Origin: Pseudorhodoferax sp032153935
GTDB taxonomy: Bacteria > Pseudomonadota > Gammaproteobacteria > Burkholderiales > Burkholderiaceae_C
DNA length: 64,000 nucleotides
Assembly: GCF_964253035.1 (NCBI RefSeq)
Contig: NZ_CAXUQL020000001.1
Span: forward strand, 6,386,001-6,450,000
Reading direction: 5' to 3'
The position numbers and the translations under genes were made by a program. Position 1 is the first letter of the stretch, and every line of letters starts with the position of its first letter. The notes under the pieces are model-generated. The model was given only the letters and a program-made list of their open reading frames with translations, was not told where the DNA came from and searched no databases. Positions 50,383 through 59,600 of this stretch are shown here, in pieces.

Positions 50383-50606
50383 TGACGACAACGCGCACCC
50401 CGAAGATCGCCCAGGCGGTCATGGCGCCCTCGGCCATGACGACACCTGCGCAGCTCGAACGGCTGGGCGAGCACCTGCGCAAGCTGCGCCTGGAGGCGCT
50501 GCTGCAGCACACCGCCGCCCAGGAGCTGCCCTACGCCGAGTTCCTGGAGCAGGTGCTGGGCGAGGAAGTGGCGGCCACCCGCCGAACGCTCATTGCCACC
50601 AAGCTG
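50382..50606 (+). pseudogene. istB: IS21-family IstB N-terminal remnant
   Basis: From ATG 50382 the frame gives LERLGEHLRKLRLEALLQHT and AAQELPYAEFLEQVLGEEVA, matching the IstB N terminus, then breaks off into RHS-derived DNA after about residue 75. The Walker A motif of this helper ATPase is missing. Together with the istA tail it marks a deleted IS21-type insertion within RHS sequence. Confidence 0.75.
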
Positions 50607-50619
50607 CACACCTGTTCAC

Positions 50620-50765
50620 CCCCCCATGCGCGTGATCTTGCCCAGCGCGTTGGTCACCTGCGTGCGGGGCGGCGAGAGCGTCGTACACGCTGCCACCGTG
50701 GCGGTCACGTCCGTGCGCGGGCCTTCGGCCAGCGTGGGGTTGCCCACGGCGTCGAAGGTGGCGCC
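50620..50765 (-). pseudogene. RHS fragment on the far side of the IS21 remnant
   Basis: The bases match the intact RHS gene at about 55930-56080 with small indels; the frame preserves FDAVGNPTLAEGPRTDV and RTQVTNALGKITRM with a scrambled middle. It is separated from the fragment at 50041-50220 by the IS21 remnant. 50766-50941 beyond it holds an open minus-strand frame (FGLRFIPGYELRLAV) that I cannot assign. Confidence 0.75.
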
Positions 50766-50941
50766 CTTGTCCGGCCAAGGCGCGCTGCCCTTCCCTCCAA
50801 CCAGAGAACCATGTCCTCATGGCATTCGGATTCGTCACCGCCAAACGCAGCTCATAGCCGGGAATAAACCTCAGGCCGAATTCGGGCCCGTAGAGGTTCG
50901 ATGGCGCGGAAAATCTAGGGCAGGCAAAGGAGGCGAAAGGG

Positions 50942-51535
50942 TCAGTGCAAAGGCAAGCCCGATCCAGAAGGTACCGCCAGCGAGCGGCCGGCCGCCTCGA
51001 CCTCAGCAATCAACATGTCGGCTTCCTGCTGTGTCAGCGCCTGCTGATCGACCAGCCAGTGAAAGCGGCTAATCTCCTTGTCTGGTTCGCCATTCGGATT
51101 GACGGTGCCATACCACCGCCTGAGCTGCTCCCGGCGCCGCTCCATGAGCTCGCGCACGATGGGGTCGTGCTGCTTCTCGCCCTGGATCACGAAGAGGTTG
51201 GCGCCGCTGGCCGCAAACACGCTGTAGCGCACACGCGTAAAGCGGTACACGCCCAGGCTCACGCAGCCTGCCAGCACCCAAAAACCACGCCCTGCCAGCG
51301 GATCGCCAGCAACGAGCGCCCACCCCAGCTGAAGGCAACCGAGCACGATCCAGAGATAGCCCAGGTTGCGCCACCATGCGTTGTCCTCGATACGCACCGA
51401 GGGCTTGAGCGCCACGTCTCCGTACGCGATCTCCACCTCGCCCGATCCACTGCGGTCCTTGTAGTGGAACTTCAAAGTTTCCGGCTGGAAATCGAACCGG
51501 TGGGTGTTCGAGAGCTTTTTCTGAATGAACTGCAT
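50942..51535 (-). CDS. Hypothetical membrane protein near orphan toxin modules
   Basis: 197 residues from ATG 51533-51535 (MQFIQKKLSNTHRFDFQPET). An N-terminal beta-rich part (LKFHYKDRSGSGEVEIAYGD) resembling membrane PH-like domains, then two adjacent membrane helices (about 78-97 GYLWIVLGCLQLGWALVAG; 103-120 FWVLAGCVSLGVYRF), then a soluble helical tail with ALTQQEADMLIAEVEAAGR. No recognised family. Its place in a row of toxin and immunity pieces makes an immunity role possible, but that is inference. Confidence 0.6.
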   Translation of the reverse strand: MQFIQKKLSNTHRFDFQPETLKFHYKDRSGSGEVEIAYGDVALKPSVRIEDNAWWRNLGYLWIVLGCLQLGWALVAGDPLAGRGFWVLAGCVSLGVYRFTRVRYSVFAASGANLFVIQGEKQHDPIVRELMERRREQLRRWYGTVNPNGEPDKEISRFHWLVDQQALTQQEADMLIAEVEAAGRSLAVPSGSGLPLH

Positions 51536-51674
51536 GAGAACCTGTGGTTGGAATGGTCGTTTTGACCTGCAAAAGCATCGGCGAGCGAGCAACAGCCATC
51601 TTGGCTCCAAGATCTCAAATCACAGGGCCTCCTCAAAACCCGGGACGCTTCACTTCAGGCTTGAGAGCGCCGTT

Positions 51675-51872
51675 TCAATCTTCGCTGTTTACTAACAAAC
51701 AAATCTGCCCCGATTTTTTTACAAGACTGATTGGCTTATGGGTCCCGCCACCATCAAGAGATATCTCCACCCGCATTTCTTGATTCTCGAAAGACTGCAA
51801 CTCTTCGATCAGTTGTCGAATCGATTTTCCCGCGACAACCCACGCCGGTTGCGATATGTTTTTAGCGCTCAA
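51675..51872 (-). CDS. Small presumptive immunity protein (TTG start)
   Basis: 65 residues. The start is TTG at 51870-51872, one base after the toxin-tip stop TAA (51874-51876), with GGAG placed 6 bp before it. Sequence: an amphipathic helix (SIRQLIEELQSFENQEMRVE) followed by ISLDGGGTHKPISLVKKS. AT-richer than the flanks. No family recognised; assigned as immunity by its position directly behind a toxin C-terminal domain. Confidence 0.6.
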   Translation of the reverse strand: MSAKNISQPAWVVAGKSIRQLIEELQSFENQEMRVEISLDGGGTHKPISLVKKSGQICLLVNSED

Positions 51873-51873
51873 T

Positions 51874-52054
51874 TTAATCTCCGATGCGTTTCAAGTTGCG
51901 ATCATAGGTCCCAGCCCTGGTTTCCTTGCTAGCTAAATTTTTCACCGAATCAGCCATCTTCCAAGCACCACCATTGTGACCATCCAGGTCTCTAGTAATA
52001 AAGTCTTTTCCTCTTAAATACCGCTTGACCACCGTGGACCGTCTCGTTGATCTT
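51874..52054 (-). pseudogene. Orphan Ntox21-like RHS toxin tip, truncated by IS
   Basis: The minus-strand frame ends GKDFITRDLDGHNGGAWKMA then DSVKNLASKETRAGTYDRNL and KRIGD. The GHNGGxWK and GTYDxxLxRIGD strings are those I recall from Ntox21-type toxin C-terminal domains of polymorphic toxins. The expected preceding strand GQAVFK is present but in another frame, so a 1-base shift lies in the A/G run near 52005-52015. The IS left end at 52055 removes everything upstream. No start codon of its own; the toxin is dead or silent. Confidence 0.65.
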
Positions 52055-53114
52055 GGCTTTGTTGCGCAAATCGCCCCGCCTGACCGGCGCCCATAGACTC
52101 GCGGCGTGACGGAAGCGAAGAACAGGCAGCGGAGCAAGTACCGCACGACGAACTGGAAGGCGTACAACGCGGCGCTGAAGGCGCGAGGATCGTTGACGAT
52201 GTGGCTGGATGAAGGCATGCAGTGGCTCGGCAAGCCGAACGGCAAGCGCGGGCGCAGCCTGACGTTCTCGGATGCATGCAGCCATCCAGTTCTGCTTGAG
52301 CATCAAGTGCCTGTTCGGCCAGCCCTTGCGTCAAGCCCTGGGCATGGTGGAGAGCTTGCTGCGGCTGGCCAAGCTGGACTGGCCGGTGCCCAACTTCAGC
52401 ACGGTCTGCCGACGCCACAAGACCTTGCAGGTCCAGCTGAGCTACCAGCCGAGCAAGTCGCCGTTGCAGTTGCTGGTGGACAGCACGGGCATCAAGTTCC
52501 TGGGCGAAGGCGAATGGAAGCGCAAGAAGCATGGCGCCGAGTACCGGCGTGAATGGCGCAAGGTCCATCTGGGCATCGACGCGCAGACGCTGGAGATACG
52601 CGCCATCGAGGTGACCAGCAATGCCATCGGCGATGCGCCGATGCTGCCCGAGTTGCTGGCGCAGATCCCCGCCGACGAGCCCATCGAAAGCGTCTGCGCG
52701 GATGGCGCCTACGACACGCGAGGCTGCCTGGACGCCATCGCCGAACGACAAGCGACGGCGGTGATCCCGCCGCGCAAGAACGCCACGCACTGGAAGAAGG
52801 CGAGTGCGGCATCGGCGCAACGCAATGAGACCGTTCGGGCGTACAAGCGCTTGGGCCCGAGCATCTGCAAGAAGTGGAGCGGCTACCACCGGCGCAGCCT
52901 TGTGGAGACGAAGATGCACTGCTTCAAGCGACTGGGCGAGCGAGTGACAGCGCGCACGTTCGAGCGTCAGGTTGTGGAGCTGCATGTCCGCGTGGCCGTG
53001 CTGAACCGCTTCAGCCAGATCGGCCGTCCTGAAACCGTGCCGGTTGCTGCTGCGGCATAAGTCCGTCTGGGGAAGGGGTCATGCCGCCCGAAACCCGATT
53101 TGTGCAACAGAGCC
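52055..53114 (+). mobile_element. IS5-family (IS903-type) insertion sequence
   Basis: 1060 bp bounded by inverted ends: left GGCTTTGTTGCGCAAATCG, right (reverse complement) GGCTCTGTTGCACAAATCG, matching at 17 of 19 positions. Size and ends fit the IS903 subgroup. The 9 bp flanks (GTTGATCTT left, GGCCGCCGT right) are not direct repeats, so flanking DNA has rearranged since insertion. Inside is one plus-strand transposase frame with a 4-bp frameshift. Confidence 0.85.
52106..53060 (+). pseudogene. IS5-family transposase, frameshifted
   Basis: Starts GTG 52106 (MTEAKNRQRSKYRTTNWKAY) and runs to about 52274. There the tandem TGCATGCA (52274-52281) shifts the frame; removing one TGCA restores SDAAIQFCLSIKCLFGQPLR. 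The rest carries the DDE transposase domain: LLVDSTGIKFLGEGEW (first Asp), ESVCADGAYDTRGCLDAI (second Asp) and the YREK-like RRSLVETKMHCFKRLGER (Glu). About 317 residues when repaired, normal for IS903-type. Inactive unless the frame is rescued. Confidence 0.85.
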
Positions 53115-53237
53115 GGCCGCCGTGTTGAGATTTTCAGCAATGAGCAAGACGCAGCCTCGCGAATGCATCTCGCAATTTCCGAAGCGATCTCGAATAAATT
53201 TCAGGGCAGCTTCGAAAAGCTTGAGAACCCAAACGAC
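53115..53237 (-). other. AT-rich flank with an open frame cut by the IS
   Basis: On the minus strand a frame reads ALKFIRDRFGNCEMHSRGCV then LLIAENLNTAA and runs into the IS right end. It could be the start or middle of another immunity-type gene beheaded by the insertion. No family recognised; no start codon with a ribosome-binding site. Confidence 0.3.
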
Positions 53238-53621
53238 TCAAGGAACATGCACCGACTGTAGATGGTAAGAATAGCTTTTATTATTTTCATAGACTCTAAC
53301 GCTGAGTACAAGATCGCTCGCGCCCTCTTCGATAGAAAATAGATCGATCATGGCATCCCAATAACCCTCCATCCATTGGCATGCCGAGGTAAGCCAACTC
53401 TCCTCCGGCAACTCCGCTAGTGCGACCCCATAATTTTTAATATTCTTCGTGATTGCAGAGGAAATTTCAAAAGGCACTGGAGAGACACCTTCGATCAAAG
53501 GAAACTCTTCAAATCTGTTGACCCTAATAAGATCAACCATTTTTTTAAATGGACCTCTCCACTCCGTTGGAATAGGTCTTTGATTTTTCTCGTCCTTGAT
53601 TGCAAATATTACATCGATCAT
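53238..53621 (-). CDS. Presumptive immunity protein for the RHS-HNH toxin
   Basis: 127 residues from ATG 53619-53621, which overlaps the RHS stop as ATGA, the classic coupling of toxin and immunity gene. Acidic, mixed alpha/beta sequence: MIDVIFAIKDEKNQRPIPTE, WRGPFKKMVDLIRVNRF, LAELPEESWLTSACQWMEGY, WDAMIDLFSIEEGASDLVLS. No transmembrane segment, so it would act in the cytoplasm, as fits a nuclease target. GC content is much lower than the chromosome. Family not recognised; function inferred from context. Confidence 0.75.
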   Translation of the reverse strand: MIDVIFAIKDEKNQRPIPTEWRGPFKKMVDLIRVNRFEEFPLIEGVSPVPFEISSAITKNIKNYGVALAELPEESWLTSACQWMEGYWDAMIDLFSIEEGASDLVLSVRVYENNKSYSYHLQSVHVP

Positions 53622-56600
53622 TCCTGTTCTCCAGAATGGATTTTTCTGTGACAGTCGAGACAAACCTCCGCGTGGTTTGATGGGATAGTACGACCGCCAT
53701 CCGCGTGTCTAATTATATGATGCCCCGCAGAGTTCGCGTTATCAATAGTTGCTCCACACCCGTTTCCGCACAGGTGATCTTGCTCAACTCTTTTTGCAGC
53801 CCGACCAGAAGGAGTGAAGTAACGGACAGGATCACGCAATTCCCTAGGAACGGTGCCCGGCTTATTGGGAGACATTGGAAGCCTCCCGCCACCCCCTAGA
53901 CCCGGTCCGATATTGGGAACGATCTGCAGGGGCGTAAAATCAACCCTTGGGGTAGTTCCTTGTGCAGTCCCTTGTGGCTTTGGCTGCTTTCTGGATAGTT
54001 CTTTGATGTTGGCACCAGCAATTTGCACGCCGTCGAACTCGTCGTCCGAGCCAACCAAGGTTCCGCCCGAACTATCGCCCGCTCCGCTGCTACTGCTACT
54101 TCCGCTGAGCTTGCCGATGTTGCCCAAGCTCACCCTGTCCACGCCTCCACCACCAGGACTGCGCGCCAGCCCCGCCGGATCGGTGAAGTTCAGCGGGTTG
54201 TTCCCCACATACGCATACAGGTTCATGTCATCCGCAGTGCCGATCGGATCGGTCTGCAGGAAGCGTCCCAGGCGCGGGTCGTAGAAGCGGGCCTTGTAGT
54301 ACATGAGCCCCGTGTTGCCCAGCATCTGCTGGCCGGTGTAGCGGAACTTGGTGCCTCCGCTCAGCGTGTGCGGCTCGCCGAAGGGGCCGTACTTGTTGAT
54401 GTCGGTCTTCGCGCCCGTGCTGCTGGCCGACGCCACGATGGAGCCCAGGTGGTCGGCGTACAGCCAGTTCTTGGTGGCAGCGCCCGTGCCGGTGTAGGTC
54501 ACCAGCGGCTCGTCCACGCCAGGGCCGTGCACGTAGCGCGACAGCAGCACGCCGGAGATGTTGTACTCGGCCACCAGGTCGGTGCCGTCGTACATGCGCT
54601 GCGTGACCGAGCTGGCGCTGGTGCTGGTGTTGCGCATGCGCCCTTCGGCGTCGTAGGCCATGGTGATGGCCGTGGCCGGGCTGGCGCGGTTGGCGCTCTT
54701 CAGGCGGTTGTTCTGGTCGTAGGTGTACGTCCAGGTGCCGTCACCGGTCATGTTGCCGTTGGCATCGTGCGTGATGGCCGCGCCGATGGCCGCGGTGTAC
54801 TGGTTGCGCCCGTTGGCCGTGAAGCTCTTGGTGCCGTTGGCCACCAGCCCCGTCACCGGCCACTGGTACAGGTCGTTGCTCCAGCTGTGCGTGACGATCT
54901 CGCGGGCCTGGTTGCGCGTGTAGGTGTAGCTCTGGTCGTTGGCGGTGCTGGCGAGGTCGTGCGCCAGGCTGCTGAGGTCGCCCTGCGTGTTGTAGCCGTA
55001 GCTCGTGGTGGTGCCGTTGCCCAGCGTGACCACGGTGCGACGGCTCAGGTCGTCGTAGGCGTAGCTGGCCAGGTTGGCCGTGCCCTTTTCGCTGAGCACC
55101 AGGGGGCGGTTCAATGCGTCGTACGTGGTGGTCACGAAGAACGCGGTGTCCGGCCAGGCCATGCGCGTGCGGTTGCCCGCCGCGTCGTACTGGTAGGCGA
55201 TGGTCCGCGTGTTGGCCGTGGTGCTGCTCATGCGACCGGCGTTGTCGTAGACGTAGCTCACGTTGTCGGCCGCCGTAGCACCGGTGGCGGCCAGGCGCCG
55301 GCCCAGCAGGTCGTAGCTGTAGCTGACGTTGTCCGCCGTGGTCGGGTAGGTGCGGCTCAGCAGGCGGTTCAGGTTGTCGTAGGCCAGCGTGATGCTGGTG
55401 CCGCTGCGCTTGCGCAGGCTCGTGAGGTTGGCCGCAGCGTCGTAGCCGTACTGTTCGTAATCGGTGGCGGAGGCCGTGTTCACCGCCGTGGGATCGGGGA
55501 ACTGGGTCTTGAGCTTGCGGTCGTGGCCGTCGTAGCTGTGCGCGGTCAAGTTGTTCTTGGCGTCTTTGACCGTGGCCACCAGACCGTTGTTGGTGTAGGT
55601 GTAGGCGGCGTAGGTCTGGGCCACGGCGCTGCCGACGGCGCGCTTGGTGCTTTGCACCGTGTCGTCCAGGTTGTAGACGGTCTCGCTCACGCGGTTGCCG
55701 CCTTCGGCTGCGGTGAGGTTCTCGGTGACGCGCACCAGGCGGTCCAGGTCGTCGTAGGCGTAGTCGGTCACGGGGACCGGTGCGGCCTGCGCGGGGCAGG
55801 TGGTGTCCGCCGCGGTGACCGCCGGGCCCCAGGCCTTGAGCAGCTTGCCGCTGGCGGTGTAGCTGCGGCAGCTGACCAGCCACTGCGTGCCGATCTGCGC
55901 GGCGCTGCGCACCAGGCGGCCATCGGCGTCATACGCCATGCGCGTGAGCTTGCCCAGCGCGTTGGTCACCTGCGTGGGGCGGCGCTCGGCGTCGTAGACG
56001 GTGGCCACCGTGTCGGTGACGTCCGCGCGCGGACCATCGGCCAGCGTGGGGTTGCCCACGGCGTCGAAGGTGAGCGTGCTGGTGATGTTCAGCTTGCCGG
56101 TGCCCGCGTCGGCCACCACGGTCTGCGGCACGTACTTGTTGGCCGCGTTGTAGGCGGTGGTGCTCAGCACCGTGTTCGTGGCGCTGGTCTTCTGGCTGAC
56201 CGAGGTCTGCAGGTAAAAGGCCGGGAAGCCAGCTGCCGTGTAGGCGGTGTAGCCGTAGGTGGTAACGGGCTGCACGCCGGCGGCATCGGCCGGGCTGGTG
56301 ACCGCCAGCGGCAGGCCCTGGGCCGTGTAGCTGTAGCTGGTGACCTTGCCGCGCGCGTCGGTGGACGTGGCGACCTTGTTGAACGCGCTCTCATAGGTGA
56401 AGCCCTGGGTCAGCGTGGCCAGGCCCGAGCCGGGCTTGGCCACCTGGCGGATCGTCTTGACGTTGTGCGTGCAGCGCTGCTGGGCGGCGCAGGGCGCATC
56501 GTCGTAGTCGTACTCCACCGCGTTGCCTTCGGGCAGCACGGTCTTGATGAGGCGCGTCTGGCCATCGTAAGTGTTGGCCGTGACCTTGCCCGTCGGGCTG

Positions 56601-59600
56601 ATGGCCTTGAGGACGTTCAAGGAGCCATCGAAGTAGGTGACCTTGCTCTGGCTGTACGGCCCCAACTCTTCCGTGCGCGAGCCGGCGAAGTAGTAGGTCC
56701 AGAGTTTGCCCAAGGCATTGGTCTGCGTCTGCACACGGCCCAGCGGGTCGTAGACATTGGTCACCTGCGCCACCGTGGGGTTGGCGGGCAGGAAGAACTT
56801 CGTCATGCGGCCGGGCAGGTCGTACTGGAACGTGGTGGCCTTGGCCGTGGCGTCGGTGAAGGTGACCAGGTTGTTGTTGCCGTCGTAGGCATAGCCCACG
56901 CTGCGCGTGCCGTCGGAGACGTTGGTCACGCGGCCCGAGGTGTTCGTCAGCGTCAGCGTGCGGCCCAGGCTGTTCTTGACCTGCGTGAGATCGTTGCCGG
57001 TGTAGGTGAAGCTGACCTGCACGCCGCTGGGGTGCAGGTAGGTGCTGGCCTTGCCAGCGGCGTTGAAGTTCAGCCGCGCCTTGTTGGCCGCTTCGTAGGT
57101 GAAGGTGGCGTCGGCGTTGCGGATGAGCTTGGCGGAGCTGCCGGGAGGTGCGCTGTAGCTGCCATCGGGCAGCTTGACGAAGATCTCGCCATTCAGGCCA
57201 TTGCGTACATTGACGGTGTTGCCCAGCAGTTGGTCGCCGGCCCAGCGCGCGCCCAGCGTGGCCACCACCATCTTGTTGAGCGGCATGGCGGCATCGCCGA
57301 TCAGGTCCAGCGAGACCATGCGCTCGGCGATGATGCCCACCGCATCCAGGGCGGAATCTTCGCCCATGGCCTGCAGTCCGTCGTCACCGACGCTGACCGC
57401 ACTGTCGTAGTTGTGCGTGAAGCCCCGGCCCAGCGGGCCGACCTGTGTGCGCCGCGTGGATGTGTAGAGCTTCGTGAAGCCGAGGCCGACGGGGAACTTG
57501 TCCACGCCGGTCACCAGATCCTCGTGGTTGTAGAGGAAGTGGCCGCGCGCCGTGTCGATGGGGTCGCCCGATACGTTCTTCGTACTTGGTGTGTTCTGGC
57601 TGAGCGAGATGGTGCTCGCAATAGCGCGGTCCGTCGTGATCTTTGGCGTGCTGCTGCTTGTCGGGTAGCCACCAGCGAGCCCACCATAGATGATGGCGCC
57701 GATGCCGCTGCCGCTCGCGCCGCTGATGATGGTGTAGTACCCCGTGCCCGTCCAGCTGCCCTCGCTGAGGTCGCAACGCTGCGGCAGGATCAGCCGCCGG
57801 CCCGCTCCGACTTGGCTGGAGAAGCTGGCCGTCGAGCTCGAGCAGTTCACCAGATTGGGCTGCACCGCGCTGGCGTAGTTGGCTGACGTTGCGTTGTAGA
57901 TGCGCTGACCGCCTTGCACGGCCAGGTCCAGCAGCTTGACCGTGGAGACGGCGCTTGTGCCACTGGTCTGCTGGACAGCGGTGGACTCCAGGATGCTGGC
58001 CTGCATGGCCGCACTGAAGAACACGGCGCGCTCCTTGTTGGCGTCGCCGTCCTGGCTGACGATACCGACCAAGTTGCCCGGCAGGTCCACGTACGCAGCG
58101 GTGTTGTAGCCCGCAATGCCGACCTGGTGGTGCACCAATGTGGTGGTGCGCGCCAACTGATCGGTGATGTAGTAGCCCTGGTTGGTCTGCGCGATCCAGA
58201 TGGATGACAGCATGGCTAGCGAAGAGCCCAACGTCTCCTCTGCGCCGTCTGCCACACCGGCCGCGCGCGCGTTCTCCAGCCGCGTACGGTGGTTCTCGAT
58301 CGCCCCCCGCCCAGCCGAGCCCCAGGCATTGCCGATGACAAATGTGCCGCCAGCCTTGACCGACTGGGCGAAGCTCTGGTTGGCATTGGTATAGGCACCG
58401 TTCGTGATGTCGAACTGCACGCTGCCATTGCTGCCTGCGGTCACGGCGGTGCCCGTGGCCACCACCGCGCCGTCCAGCTTGAGTTGGGGTTGGTTGGACG
58501 CGTTGTAGGTGATGGACAGCCGCTTGCCGTAGATGGCGTCAGAGGTGTAGGTGGCGTCGATGCCGGCGTAGCGGATGCGCAGCTTGGGCTTGTAGTTGGC
58601 GGCGATGTCGGCCCACTCGGCCAACGCCACACTGGTGTCCTGGTAGGGCAGCGCGGCCTGGCGCAGCTTGGCGCCGTTGTGCGGCACGATGGCCACGCCA
58701 CCGATGGCATCGTCCAGCGTGGCGGCCGGCAGGTTGGTCCGCAAGTGGCTGGCCAGGCTGCTCGCGTAGGCGGCAAGATTGCTGCGGACGTTGGTGCGGT
58801 TGAGGTTCTGGATGTAGTCGGCTGTGCCAGTGGAACCGCTCGTAGCCGCGCTCAGGTAGGTGGTCGCGTCGTAGCCCGTGGCGCTGGCCACGTTGATGCC
58901 CGTCTTGCGCGTGTGCGGCTTGTAGCTGGGATCGAAGTAGTAGTTGGTGCCGGCGATGCTGACCTTGACCCAGACATGGGAGACCTTCAAGCTGACCAGG
59001 CTGGCCGTGCCGCCGGGGCAAGTTGTCGCCGTGGTGACGACGGCGCCTGTATAGGGAACCCCACCTTGCGCCAGCAGCCTGCGCGCAAAACAGGCGTCCA
59101 CGCCCAGCCAATCGCTCAATTGGGCCGCGCTCAGCGCAAGACGGCCGCTGACGAAGCTGGCGGTGTAGCCGGAGGCGCGCAGCAGCTCGACCATCAACGC
59201 AGCCTGGTCGAACGCGGTGCCCTGGTTGTCCAGGATGGTGCCGAAGGCGCCCTTCTTGACGCCCCACATCGGCACGTACTCGACGTTATTGCGTATGTGC
59301 TCGTAGATGAGGTCCGGGTCGTTGCGCAACGCACGTGCCAATTCAGCGATGGAGGCAGGCGCAGCGGGTGCAGCGTCGCCGGCCACACGCGCGGCTTGCG
59401 TGGTTGCTCCGGAGGTGCTGCGCACACTCTGCCCCGAGGTGCTTGCGCCGGGGTTCAGATTGGCAGGAATGCTCTGAGCCTGGATAGCCGCTTCGGACTC
59501 CTCGGGAGTGACCGGTGCCAGAACGACGCGGTTGATGCCGGGCAACAGCACCGGCTGTTCCTTGGCCGCCGATGCGGGCGCCCGATCAGGGATGGTGCCC

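Noticed and set aside
50766..50941. Open minus-strand frame with FGLRFIPGYELRLAV as another toxin tip
   Set aside because: Coherent-looking but short, without start signal or recognised family; cannot be supported beyond a note.
54023..57886. 1287-codon plus-strand open frame opposite the RHS gene
   Set aside because: Val/Gly/Arg repeats simply mirror the YD repeats; no start signal or domain.
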